Shown here piece by piece: positions 34,178-42,134 of a stretch of DNA of 44,856 bases; the first letter of the stretch is position 1, and each line of letters starts with the position of its first letter. Source of the DNA: Lachnospiraceae bacterium OF09-6 (GTDB lineage Bacteria; Bacillota; Clostridia; Lachnospirales; Lachnospiraceae); contig QUMM01000028.1 of NCBI GenBank assembly GCA_003435055.1, positions 1-44,856 on the forward strand. Direction: 5' to 3'. A model generated the notes under the pieces. It worked only from the letters and a program-made list of their open reading frames with translations, ran no database searches and was not told where the DNA came from. Made by a program: the position numbers and the translations under genes.

Positions 34178-35247
34178 CAATGTCGCCCCCTTTTCAATAT
34201 GATCCAAAGGAACACCGGGGCTCCCAGTATCGATGTAATAGCACCTATCGGCAGCACGATCGGACTGATCATCAATCTGGACAGGAGATCACTCAAAAGC
34301 AACAGATCAGCTCCTGCAAGTCCCGCCGCCGGCAAAAGATATCGATAATCTGAACCAACAAATTTCCTCACAAGATGTGGTGCAATCAATCCGACGAAGC
34401 TGATAATACCAATATACGATACGATAACAGCTGCTGTAAAGGATCCGACGACCATACTGCACAATATCGTACTCTGTGTTTTCACGCCAAGTCCTTTTGC
34501 TGTTTCCTCTCCCCCCTGTATGGCATTATAATTCCAGCTGTTCAGTTGAAAATATATTGTCGCAAATATTACAACGGTACCCATAATCAGAATTTCTTTC
34601 CAGAAAGTACTTCCCAGGTCACCAAACGTCCAATACACTACTGCTGCAACGCGAACATCATCTGCAAAATATTCCAGTAATGTAGTTCCTGCAGAAAATA
34701 AAGAACTTAATGCCACACCTGCCAGAACCAGCGTACTTGCATTGATCTCTCTGAATCGCGACAGACACAGCACAAATATAGTCGATACCATTGCAAAAAA
34801 GAATGCACACAACGTCGTGACTATCGGATTATTTACATTTAACTGGGCACCGGTACTGCCTGCTGACATCATTCCGCCTCCCAGTGCAATGATTGCAAAC
34901 GCTGCACCGAACGCAGCTCCCTGAGATACACCGATTGTAGATGCGGATGCCAGAGGATTTCTCAGAACACTCTGCATCACACATCCGACTATTCCCAGTC
35001 CAAATCCTGCTGCGATTGCCGTCACTGCTCTTGGAAGACGAATGCTTAAAATAATAATATTATCCTTTTTCTCTCCATAGCCAAACAGTGTACGCAACAC
35101 TCGATCCAGCGGAACAGAAGAAGATCCCAGCGCAATCGCCAGTAAAAATACAACAATCGTAAATAAAAACAGAAACATTAAAAAATATATTTTCTTTTTG
35201 ACAAAGGCGCGGTATTCCAGACCGCTCCTTATTCTATCTTCCGTCAT
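34177..35247 (-). CDS. FecCD/BtuC-family ABC permease
   Basis: 356 residues with about nine to ten hydrophobic segments. Family blocks: SIRLPRAVTAIAAGFGLGIV (about 68-87), GCVMQSVLRNPLASASTIGVSQGAAFGA (about 88-115, described in part), STLVLAGVALSSLFSAGTT, SYIGIISFVGLIAPHLVRKF and the C-terminal GAPVFLWIILKRGRH. GGAG precedes the start by seven bases, and the gap to the binding-protein gene is two bases. Forms the channel for a siderophore, heme or cobalamin-type substrate. Confidence 0.92.
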   Translation of the reverse strand: MTEDRIRSGLEYRAFVKKKIYFLMFLFLFTIVVFLLAIALGSSSVPLDRVLRTLFGYGEKKDNIIILSIRLPRAVTAIAAGFGLGIVGCVMQSVLRNPLASASTIGVSQGAAFGAAFAIIALGGGMMSAGSTGAQLNVNNPIVTTLCAFFFAMVSTIFVLCLSRFREINASTLVLAGVALSSLFSAGTTLLEYFADDVRVAAVVYWTFGDLGSTFWKEILIMGTVVIFATIYFQLNSWNYNAIQGGEETAKGLGVKTQSTILCSMVVGSFTAAVIVSYIGIISFVGLIAPHLVRKFVGSDYRYLLPAAGLAGADLLLLSDLLSRLMISPIVLPIGAITSILGAPVFLWIILKRGRH

Positions 35248-35249
35248 CT

Positions 35250-36335
35250 TTATTCTCCAATGGTAATCGTTCCAAAGCCATAATTATTTTCATCTAATAC
35301 GTCTAAGTAATCCATACCAATCATCGTATTAAAGATCTCTTCTGCTTTTTCTTCAAAGTTGATATCAGCAAAAGCCTCCGGATAGAGAACAGAACCTGCA
35401 TAATAAGAGTCTACAATTGCCAGTTCCATATTGCACCAGTAATAATTAAAGTTCACCTGCGCATATACTTTTCCTTCCTGAACAGCCGTAAGACTGTCAA
35501 TAGCATCTGGATTTGCAGCATAATCTTCGTTTACCAGATTCATGTTTCCCGGATTAAGGAAAATTACATCCGGATCCCATTCCAGAATCTGTTCCATGCT
35601 TACCTCAACACCAGAATTGGCATCCAGTTCATCCGGCAGACTGATTGCATGGATCGCTTCTAACGGTGCATAGTTTACATAGGTTCCCGTGAATCCATGT
35701 CCGCCGCTCCAGCTCACCGCACCCGGATATACCGTCGGTTTTTCTTCATCCGGAATATCTTTTGTCAGTGCATCCAGTTCCTCTACCCATCCTGTAATAG
35801 CGTCTGACACATTCTTTGCATGTTCTTCTGTTCCAAGTACATCACCGATCAGACTGATAGAATCTGTCAGATAATGAGAATTGAATGCATCTCCATAGAC
35901 ACCGATCACAGGAATACCTGTCTTGGCAGCAAGATCTTCCATTGCAACCGGATCAGAATCCTGATAGAAAATAACATCCGGATCTAATGCAACAATTGCT
36001 TCTGCATAGTCCGCATTTCCACTTCCGCCAGACGCCATCGCCTCACAATTAGCAAAAAAGTCTTTATTTGCATATGCAAACGGCATTCCCGGGTCACCAC
36101 GAAGTTCCATTTCTGTACAGCCAATAATCTTTTCTGTGCCGCCTGCATAAACGATCAGTCTGGCAGCGCTTCCAAGTGCAACGCAGTTATCCACTTCTTC
36201 AGGGATCTCTACTTCTCTCCCAAAGACATCCGTAACAACTCTCGTTGCACCTTCCTCTGCCGCTGCAGAACATACCATTGTTCCCATCACAGCTATTCCT
36301 GCCAGTACCATTGCCATTACTTTTTTGTTTCTCAT
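35250..36335 (-). CDS. FepB/TroA-like metal-chelate substrate-binding protein
   Basis: 361 residues: signal peptide (KKVMAMVLAGIAVMGTMV, cleavage near CSAAAEEG) without a convincing lipobox, then the class III binding fold: TRVVTDVFGREVEIPEEVDN, NCVALGSAARLIVYAGGTEK, IVALDPDVIFYQDSDPVAME, LEWDPDVIFLNPGN, VQEGKVYAQVN. These are standard for iron-siderophore, heme and B12 binding proteins. It is followed after two bases by the permease and preceded by the SAM methyltransferase gene, 55 bases upstream. Confidence 0.88.
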   Translation of the reverse strand: MRNKKVMAMVLAGIAVMGTMVCSAAAEEGATRVVTDVFGREVEIPEEVDNCVALGSAARLIVYAGGTEKIIGCTEMELRGDPGMPFAYANKDFFANCEAMASGGSGNADYAEAIVALDPDVIFYQDSDPVAMEDLAAKTGIPVIGVYGDAFNSHYLTDSISLIGDVLGTEEHAKNVSDAITGWVEELDALTKDIPDEEKPTVYPGAVSWSGGHGFTGTYVNYAPLEAIHAISLPDELDANSGVEVSMEQILEWDPDVIFLNPGNMNLVNEDYAANPDAIDSLTAVQEGKVYAQVNFNYYWCNMELAIVDSYYAGSVLYPEAFADINFEEKAEEIFNTMIGMDYLDVLDENNYGFGTITIGE

Positions 36336-36390
36336 TTTTCTTTTCCCCCTTTATATAATGTTGCTGCAACAATTTCATTCTGCTTTTTCT

Positions 36391-37194
36391 TTACACAGGC
36401 CAGAAAACACTGGTAAGTGTTGTTTCAATTGTTTCACAGACAACATTGTTTACACTGACACTCCGCAAATATTCTTTTATTTGCTTTTCTACAGATGCAT
36501 CAACCTGCATCATTCCTTTTAATCTGCCAAGATACCATTGCTCTGCCTCTTTCACTGTCCGCTCTGCCTTCCAGGTAACCGGATCATATCTCAGTTCCGG
36601 ATGGTATCCCCAGAGCCACAGTGCGTCAAATAAAAGTGGCATGTCGTCTCTCCTTTTCATAGAAGAGTCCCCTGCAATTTTGCGTATTTCATCAAAAATC
36701 GGATCCCGGCGCCTTGTAGGTTTACTGATAAAGCAATATCGGTTGCTGGCATCATTCATTTTCTTAAAAGACTCATAATCTATCACAGCCGGTGTGGTAT
36801 GTGCAAATGCAATATCATATTTTCCCCTAAACTCTTCTCCATCACAGGTATGCCAGTTGCGTTTCAGAAATTTTACATTTTTTATATGATTTTTTCTGAC
36901 GTAATTTTCTCCTTCTTCTATCATACGAGGTGAAAAATCCACTCCCGTCACACTTCCTGTACGTTCCGCAATTCTGCACGAATACGCTCCTGCACCACAA
37001 CCGACATCAAGAACCTGCATGTCCTTACATAACCGGACTTTTTCATCCATAAACTTCAAGAATGGATCTTGCGTAAAATTGTTTTTTTCTTCAAGAAGAT
37101 ATTCTGATGCCACACTGTCCCATGAGGCAATTTCCGCTTCCACATCTTCTACTTCTCTGCCCCATAATTCTTTGATTATATCTATACCCAACAT
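36391..37194 (-). CDS. Class I SAM-dependent methyltransferase in a metal-uptake operon
   Basis: 267 residues from ATG at 37194, which has GAGGA upstream; the ATG at 37221 lacks a ribosome site. SAM-binding motif I is VLDVGCGAGAYSCRIA (about 60-75), motif II VTGVDFSPRMIEEG, and YDIAFAHTTPAV follows. Methyl acceptor unknown. It is the first gene of the operon with the FepB/FecD/FepC transporter and FmdE protein. The pairing suggests it modifies a small ligand, such as a chelator or cofactor, before or after transport, but it could also be regulatory. Confidence 0.8.
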   Translation of the reverse strand: MLGIDIIKELWGREVEDVEAEIASWDSVASEYLLEEKNNFTQDPFLKFMDEKVRLCKDMQVLDVGCGAGAYSCRIAERTGSVTGVDFSPRMIEEGENYVRKNHIKNVKFLKRNWHTCDGEEFRGKYDIAFAHTTPAVIDYESFKKMNDASNRYCFISKPTRRRDPIFDEIRKIAGDSSMKRRDDMPLLFDALWLWGYHPELRYDPVTWKAERTVKEAEQWYLGRLKGMMQVDASVEKQIKEYLRSVSVNNVVCETIETTLTSVFWPV

Positions 37195-37352
37195 AATTTT
37201 TTCCTCTTTTTTATATTCCATTGTAGAATATCTGATGCGTCAAAAAAGAGCAGTCCTACCAAAAACTGCTCTTTTAGATAAGGATGCTAATGACATTATT
37301 TCCAATATGTGTATTTGCTGGAGTATCATATCGGAAACATTTAAGTTAACCT
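37195..37352 (-). promoter_or_regulatory. Leader with terminator hairpin ahead of the metal-chelate operon
   Basis: On the minus strand AAAAGAGCAGT (37275-37265) and ACTGCTCTTTT (37254-37244) form an 11-bp stem with a 10-nt loop, followed directly by a T run. It lies between a good promoter (37359-37387) and the methyltransferase start. It would therefore act as an attenuator in a leader of about 160 nt, unless it only terminates the upstream LysR transcript. No known riboswitch consensus is recognised. Confidence 0.5.
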
Positions 37353-37358
37353 GCTGTT

Positions 37359-37387
37359 AATATACCTCATTTTCTATGTCGTAACAA
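37359..37387 (-). promoter_or_regulatory. Promoter of the metal-chelate operon
   Basis: On the minus strand TTGTTA (37387-37382) and TATATT (37364-37359) are 17 bp apart. A GC-rich near-palindrome, CCTCCCGGGGGG at 37390-37401, lies directly upstream of the -35 box and could be an operator. Confidence 0.55.
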
Positions 37388-37476
37388 GCCTCCCGGGGGG
37401 ATATATTTGGGTTTTTGTTATGAATAAATGGAATACCTGTATCTGTTTTGGATATATGAATCAGAACCGCCGGATT

Positions 37477-38361
37477 TTATTCTTCCATATATTTTTTTAT
37501 AAATGATAAAAACCTTTTCGGCAAATTTTCCATTTTCTGGTCATTGCGAAAAAGGCAGACAAACTGAACAGACTGTTCCTGATTTTCCAGCTGCATCGTA
37601 TCATGCGATATGGTATGCTCAGTATGACTCAGACAATTGGGACTGATATTACCCAGTTCTGTTTTCTGCAGCATTGTCTGCATAATATAGTCGCTGTTGG
37701 TTGTCACTTTTACCTGAAGTTTTCTTTTTTCCTCTTCTCCATCCGTCTGATTCTTCCATAAAGAGATACCGGAATAGTAGTCTTCCACACCCTGAATCAG
37801 TAAGATCTCATTTTGATTCTCATGCTCTGCCTTATTTCTACAGTATAATACCGTCTTCGTTGTTTTCAGAATATAATAACCGATATGATTTTCCGGAAAC
37901 ATCTTTTTTACTTTTTCCAACTGTGACTCTTCAAAATATGCAAAACCAAGCTGATCCTGACTGGCTATAATCCTTCTGATGATTTCTTCTGCCGGCGCAC
38001 TGATGATATTGTACTTTTCTCCTGCCGCCTGCTGCAAATAATACTCGCAAAATGCATCCGCAAACCAGGAGCTCGACTGAAAGGATATTCGCAGTTCTTC
38101 TGTCGCATCTTCCTCGGCGCAATCCAGAATCTTTGCACTGCATTCTACCATACTCAATGCATACTGATAAATCTGTTTCCCCTTATCCGTCAGTTCAATT
38201 CCATGCTGTTTTCGTTCAAATACTTTTCTTCCCAGTTCTTTTTCCAGCGAGGCAATCATTTTGCTGATATTTGACTGAGAGGTAAACATCAGCGATGCTG
38301 CTTTACTGAATGATTTTGTCTGTGCACAGATCACCATGCACTGGAGCTGTCGTAATTCCAT
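37477..38361 (-). CDS. LysR-family transcriptional regulator
   Basis: 294 residues from ATG at 38361, which has GAGG seven bases upstream; the ORF to 38424 has no ribosome site. N-terminal winged helix-turn-helix: ELRQLQCMVICAQTKSFSKA then ASLMFTSQSNISKMIASLEK, followed by ELGRKVFERKQHGIELTDKG. The effector-binding half is diverged. It is divergent from a truncated polygalacturonase-like gene, which may once have been its target, and upstream of the metal-chelate operon in the same direction. Confidence 0.88.
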   Translation of the reverse strand: MELRQLQCMVICAQTKSFSKAASLMFTSQSNISKMIASLEKELGRKVFERKQHGIELTDKGKQIYQYALSMVECSAKILDCAEEDATEELRISFQSSSWFADAFCEYYLQQAAGEKYNIISAPAEEIIRRIIASQDQLGFAYFEESQLEKVKKMFPENHIGYYILKTTKTVLYCRNKAEHENQNEILLIQGVEDYYSGISLWKNQTDGEEEKRKLQVKVTTNSDYIMQTMLQKTELGNISPNCLSHTEHTISHDTMQLENQEQSVQFVCLFRNDQKMENLPKRFLSFIKKYMEE

Positions 38362-38396
38362 TTGAGGTCCTCTTTCCTGTTTCGTGGTAATACATA

Positions 38397-39245
38397 TTGT
38401 ATTCTTTGCTTTTATCTGAGTCAATCATTTTACAGTCCAAAAAGTGTTGTGTATGCATTTTTTGTGAAGAAGTAGACATCCATAGTGTTCGTATTCTGAA
38501 CAATCGCATGATGGCAAACTGTGATGGAATTGACCCTGACCACTGCAAACATGTTCGTATTACAAACTGCCATATTGAAGCTGCTGATGACTGTATCGTG
38601 TTGAAAACAACGGAAGCAAACAGCCAGTACGGCGATTGTGAAGATATTCTGATCAGCAACTGTACACTTGCTTCTACCAGTGCTGCCATCAAAATCGGAA
38701 CAGAAAGTGTCAACGATTTTCGCAATATTGTGATCACCGAATGCAGCATTTATGACACCAATCGCGGAATTTCTTTCCAGCTGAGAGATCAGGGCAATAT
38801 CGAAAATGTTCTTATTTCGAATTGTATGATCCAGACCAGGAATTCGTCAGAATGCTGGTGGGGATGTGCCGAGCCTGTTAATATTACCACCATCAACCGA
38901 AGAGACGATATTCCATCTGGTAAAATCCGCGGGCTCTCTCTTACCAATTTACGCTGCATCGGAGAAGGCAGTATTTATATTGCCGGAAAAGATTCCTCTC
39001 CGATCGAGGATCTTACTCTGGACAACATTCGTCTGACACTGGAAAAAAATTCAAAATATCCTATCAAAGGCTACGATTTCCGTCCATGCAGCGGTCCTTC
39101 TTTCCAGGAAGGTAAAATTCACGGAATCTATGTAAAAAATGCCAAAGATGTAACTGTTCGAAATATAAAAGTTACCGTACAGGAAGAAATGCAGGAATGG
39201 GTTGATCGCGATATTTGCTTTGAAAATGCAGTTGTTAATAAATAA
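38397..39245 (+). pseudogene. 5'-truncated GH28 polygalacturonase-like gene
   Basis: About 260 residues of a right-handed beta-helix enzyme. Catalytic motifs of glycoside hydrolase family 28 are visible: NCDGIDPDHC (about residue 41) and AADDCIVLKT (about 62), with TSAAIKIGTES (about 93) where GH28 enzymes have GHG-type residues, and later beta-helix rungs. GH28 proteins are usually 400-500 residues; the first half is missing. The first 22 codons (up to about 38460) do not look like GH28 and overlap the LysR promoter, and there is no ribosome site. It is best read as a deletion-truncated remnant of pectin degradation. Confidence 0.75.
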
Positions 39246-39257
39246 GCTTCTTTAAAA

Positions 39258-39299
39258 AAATGGCAGTGATTTCATACAATCATGAAATCGCTGCCATTT
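39258..39299. terminator. Bidirectional terminator between GH28 remnant and hipT-like gene
   Basis: AAATGGCAGTGATTTCAT pairs with ATGAAATCGCTGCCATTT (one wobble) around six bases, with A/T tails on both sides. Its right arm overlaps the last codons of the hipT-like gene. Confidence 0.8.
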
Positions 39300-40254
39300 T
39301 CAGCACGTTTATTCGTTCCTGCACCAGTGTCTTTACCCGTTCTTTTTGTTCCTCTGACAAATATGCCATATCGATCTGTTTAAAAAGTTTTTCCTCTAAT
39401 CCACAAACTCTCCTTATCATGCGTTCTGCCACATGCAACGATATTCCACAGGATTCCGCCAATATCCGAAATTCTTTTTTGTGTATGTTTCTTTTCTTCC
39501 CATTTATGGTAAGCGCAAGCTGTTCCTGATCTTCTGGCATAATTACATTTACCGGCAACATATCGTAAGCCCTTGACAATCTGAATATTCTATTTCCTGG
39601 TTCTGTTTCTTCAAGAGAAAAATTTTTCAAATGCATATCTGAATTTCCCATGATATAAGATCCAATCACCCGTAAATACATTTCTATCAGATCCAGTCCT
39701 GGTGTATCCGAATATTTTTTTATAATCTTTCCGCAATTTTCATAAGATCCTCTATATTTGTCTTGTGTCAGACGGTTGGACAGCTGACAAAAGTCTTCCA
39801 TCGCATACAGATGTGTCTCTTTTCCCGTTATCTCTCGATCAATTCTTTTTGTAATATATGCATACTCTCCATTCATCTTTATCAGGGCATGTGATACCGT
39901 CTGAATTCCCATCAGCTCTGCCATTCGCATAGCCAGATCTTCAAATTCTGGCATATTCTGAAATTCTTCTGTCTGTGGTTTTAAAATATATCCAGTAGGA
40001 TAGTTCACAATAGTAAGTCTGGCATTTGTATCACTGGTCAAATGCAGTGACAATTTTTTCTGCACTCCTGGTACCGTAAGACCTTCATTTACTGCCTCAT
40101 TAGCTAATTTTTCCAGTTGTTCTCTTGTAACATCTAATATCGGCATTTCCCTTGTATGAAAAAAAGCTTTCACACATTTTTTATGCCAACACCAGTCTTT
40201 TTCAGATGTTGTTGCATTACTTAAGATTTCTTTACCGCAACACAGGCACTTCAT
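39280..40254 (-). CDS. hipT: HipT-type Ser/Thr kinase toxin (HipA C-terminal domain)
   Basis: 324 residues from ATG at 40254, which has GAGGAG seven bases upstream and overlaps the hipS-like stop by ATGA. An N-terminal zinc-ribbon-like part (CLCCGK...WCWHKKC) precedes the kinase. LTVPGVQKKLS corresponds to the Gly-rich loop with the autophosphorylation site of HipA/HipT; Thr sits where HipA has Ser150. The catalytic loop is GNSDMHLKNFSL and the metal-binding Asp is in SRAYDMLP. The HipA N-subdomain is absent and encoded separately. Known HipT phosphorylates tryptophanyl-tRNA synthetase; the target here is not known. Expected to be neutralised by the two genes upstream. Confidence 0.88.
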   Translation of the reverse strand: MKCLCCGKEILSNATTSEKDWCWHKKCVKAFFHTREMPILDVTREQLEKLANEAVNEGLTVPGVQKKLSLHLTSDTNARLTIVNYPTGYILKPQTEEFQNMPEFEDLAMRMAELMGIQTVSHALIKMNGEYAYITKRIDREITGKETHLYAMEDFCQLSNRLTQDKYRGSYENCGKIIKKYSDTPGLDLIEMYLRVIGSYIMGNSDMHLKNFSLEETEPGNRIFRLSRAYDMLPVNVIMPEDQEQLALTINGKKRNIHKKEFRILAESCGISLHVAERMIRRVCGLEEKLFKQIDMAYLSEEQKERVKTLVQERINVLKMAAIS

Positions 40255-40583
40255 ATTCTTTCTCCTCTGATACAAACATCTCCGATACAATCTTTACACG
40301 CTGACAACAACAGACCAAAGCGATCATTTCGGTCAATCTTCCAATTTCGGCAAACTACCCCCAGAAGCCACCCTTCTGGAATCAGTCCGTCAAAAAATGG
40401 AAATAGAATCGTAGTCTCATACGCCTCCTCACGCAGCGGAAGTGTCAGACTTACCGATACTGCATCTTCTCGTTTCAGATATTCCCTATCATAAGAAAAA
40501 CAATAGCCCTCTTCTGTCTCTGCGATCATCCCGGCAAAATGATTCTGAATATACACATAGCCTTTCCGATATTCCGATTCCAC
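40251..40583 (-). CDS. hipS: HipS-like protein (HipA N-terminal subdomain as separate gene)
   Basis: 110 residues starting at GTG (GAGAGG six bases upstream). It matches the HipA N-subdomain (Couple_hipA): RKGYVYIQNHFAGMIAE, SVSLTLPLREEAYE, FPFFDGLIPEGWLL and DRFGLLLSACKDCIGDV. In the described HipBST system this small protein is the antitoxin that inhibits HipT. It is placed between hipB- and hipT-like genes, three bases after hipB and overlapping hipT by four bases. The coupled overlap plus a ribosome site argues for a true split gene rather than a frameshift. Confidence 0.85.
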   Translation of the reverse strand: MESEYRKGYVYIQNHFAGMIAETEEGYCFSYDREYLKREDAVSVSLTLPLREEAYETTILFPFFDGLIPEGWLLGVVCRNWKIDRNDRFGLLLSACKDCIGDVCIRGERI

Positions 40584-40586
40584 GTT

Positions 40587-40787
40587 TTACCTCTCTTTCT
40601 TTCCCGGTACTGCCTCACACCCAAACATAGCCAGAGCCTGATTCACCTTATCCAGACGCACAGTTTCTTTTCCCTGTTCCAGTTCTCTTACAAATCGAAG
40701 ACCAAGACCTGAACGGAATGCAAATTCTTCCTGTGTCAGGCCTGCCTTTTTTCTTTCTTCTTTAATATATTCTCCAATCCTACTCAT
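40587..40787 (-). CDS. hipB: HipB-type XRE-family DNA-binding protein
   Basis: 66 residues from ATG at 40787: helix-turn-helix KAGLTQEEFAFRSGLGLRFV (about 15-34), then ELEQGKETVRLDKVNQAL. It is the transcriptional autoregulator of the hip operon. The -10 box ends eight bases before the ATG, so the mRNA probably begins at or within a base of the start codon. The longer ORF reaching 40829 would include the promoter and is rejected. Two operator-like palindromes lie directly upstream. Confidence 0.85.
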   Translation of the reverse strand: MSRIGEYIKEERKKAGLTQEEFAFRSGLGLRFVRELEQGKETVRLDKVNQALAMFGCEAVPGKKER

Positions 40788-40794
40788 GCTATAC

Positions 40795-40823
40795 ATTATA
40801 ATCCCGTTCGGGTATAATTTCAA
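40795..40823 (-). promoter_or_regulatory. hip operon promoter
   Basis: On the minus strand TTGAAA (40823-40818) and TATAAT (40800-40795) are separated by exactly 17 bp. The spacer consists almost entirely of operator O1, so HipB binding would exclude RNA polymerase. Confidence 0.8.
40801..40818. promoter_or_regulatory. HipB operator O1
   Basis: ATCCCGTTCGGGTATAAT contains the inverted repeat CCCG-TT-CGGG. It lies inside the promoter spacer and is repeated at 40841-40858. Confidence 0.7.
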
Positions 40824-40840
40824 GCACATTAAAGTAAAAG

Positions 40841-40858
40841 ATCCCGATCGGGTATAAT
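40841..40858. promoter_or_regulatory. HipB operator O2
   Basis: ATCCCGATCGGGTATAAT, with the perfect palindrome CCCGATCGGG, differs from O1 by one base in 18. The two copies are exactly 40 bp apart, which favours cooperative or bridged binding. Confidence 0.7.
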
Positions 40859-40872
40859 ATCATCTTCATTGC

Positions 40873-40911
40873 AAAAATCCGCTGACACTTTAAAGTATCA
40901 ACGGATTTTTA
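40873..40911. terminator. Terminator of the fucO-like gene
   Basis: AAAATCCGCTGACACTTT pairs with AAAGTATCAACGGATTTT with two mismatched/wobble positions, flanked by A and T runs. It separates the reductase transcript from the hip operon. Confidence 0.75.
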
Positions 40912-40924
40912 TAACATCATTTAT

Positions 40925-42070
40925 TTACATAATCTTTCTGAACAGTTCTTTCAGATCTTCCACACTGGCATCTTTTGGATTGCCTGGTGCGCAGGCATCT
41001 GCATATGCTGATTCTGCCAGGAACTGCAGATCTTCTTCTTTGATGGCTTCCAGTTTCGTAGGAATTCCTACATCTTCTGACAGTTTCTTTACTGCATCAA
41101 TAGCTGCTTTTCTGTATGCTTCCTGTGTCATGGAATCTACATCTTTAACACCCATCGCTCTTGCGATTTCACGATATTTTTCACCGGTGCATTCCTGATT
41201 GTATTCCATTACGATCGGAAGCATCATAGCGCAGGCAACACCATGTGGTGTGTCGTATACAGCTCCCAGTGTATGAGCCATGGAATGTGCAATTCCAAGA
41301 CCTACATTGGAAAATCCCATACCGGCAATATACTGTCCAAGTGCCATACCTTCACGTCCTTCTTTGGTATTGGCTACTGCACCACGCAGAGATTTGGAAA
41401 TCAGTTCGATGGCTTTCAGGTGGAACATATCTGTCATTTCCCATGCAGCCTTTGTTGTATAACCTTCGATTGCATGTGTCAGAGCATCCATACCGGTAGA
41501 AGCAGTCAGTCCCTTCGGCATAGAAGACATCATTTCCGGGTCAACTACTGCAATAATCGGCATATCGTGAGGATCCACGCATACGAATTTACGTTTTCTT
41601 TCGACATCAGTGATTACATAGTTGATGGTAACTTCTGCTGCTGTTCCTGCCGTTGTAGGTACTGCAATAATTGGAACGCAAGGTTTCTTGGTTGCTGCTG
41701 TTCCTTCCAGACTTCTTACATCCTCGAATTCCGGATTGGCAATGATGATACCGATTGCTTTTGCAGTATCCATAGAAGAACCGCCGCCGATTGCGATAAT
41801 ATAATCTGCTTCTGATTTCTTAAATGCTTCTACCCCATGCTGTACATTCTGGATAGTAGGATTTGCTTTGATATCAGAATAGATTTCATATGCCAGACCA
41901 TTCTGCTCCAGAATGTCTGTTACTTTGCTGGTTACATGAAATTTAATTAAATCTGGGTCAGAACAAACAAATGCTTTTTTGAATCCATGTCCTTTTGCTT
42001 CGTTTGCGATCTCTGCAATTGCACCTGCTCCATGATAAGAAGTACCATTCAAATTTATTCTGTTTGCCAT
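40925..42070 (-). CDS. fucO: Lactaldehyde/glycolaldehyde reductase (iron-containing alcohol dehydrogenase)
   Basis: 381 residues from ATG at 42070 (GGAAG nine bases upstream), the start that aligns with E. coli FucO (MANRINLNGTSYHGAGAIAE). NAD-binding GGGSSMDTAKAIG is at about 95-107. Metal ligands are Asp and His in GMDALTHAIEGY and the two His in GIAHSMAHTLGAVYDTPHG. It reduces L-lactaldehyde to 1,2-propanediol; the same enzymes reduce glycolaldehyde to ethylene glycol, the C2 product expected from Dahms-type pentose oxidation. Its promoter has TATAAT at 42118-42113 with a dyad AACAATATTTTGTT in the spacer region. Confidence 0.88.
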   Translation of the reverse strand: MANRINLNGTSYHGAGAIAEIANEAKGHGFKKAFVCSDPDLIKFHVTSKVTDILEQNGLAYEIYSDIKANPTIQNVQHGVEAFKKSEADYIIAIGGGSSMDTAKAIGIIIANPEFEDVRSLEGTAATKKPCVPIIAVPTTAGTAAEVTINYVITDVERKRKFVCVDPHDMPIIAVVDPEMMSSMPKGLTASTGMDALTHAIEGYTTKAAWEMTDMFHLKAIELISKSLRGAVANTKEGREGMALGQYIAGMGFSNVGLGIAHSMAHTLGAVYDTPHGVACAMMLPIVMEYNQECTGEKYREIARAMGVKDVDSMTQEAYRKAAIDAVKKLSEDVGIPTKLEAIKEEDLQFLAESAYADACAPGNPKDASVEDLKELFRKIM

Positions 42071-42112
42071 AATGTTCATCTTCCTTTCCGCTTCCCGCGT
42101 CTCATCTTTGTT

Positions 42113-42134
42113 ATTATATTAACAATATTTTGTT
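42113..42134 (-). promoter_or_regulatory. fucO promoter with internal dyad
   Basis: TATAAT on the minus strand (42118-42113) is preceded by the inverted repeat AACAA-TATT-TTGTT at 42121-42134. No good -35 box is visible. The dyad could be an operator for a redox or sugar regulator. Confidence 0.45.

Noticed and set aside
37195..37352. Cobalamin riboswitch ahead of the metal-chelate operon
   Set aside because: The conserved B12-box sequence and the required multi-helix layout are not present; only a terminator hairpin is visible.
40251..40254. hipS/hipT boundary as another frameshift of a single hipA
   Set aside because: The downstream ORF has its own ribosome site, ATGA coupling and a zinc-ribbon N-terminus not found in full-length HipA; the arrangement matches HipBST.
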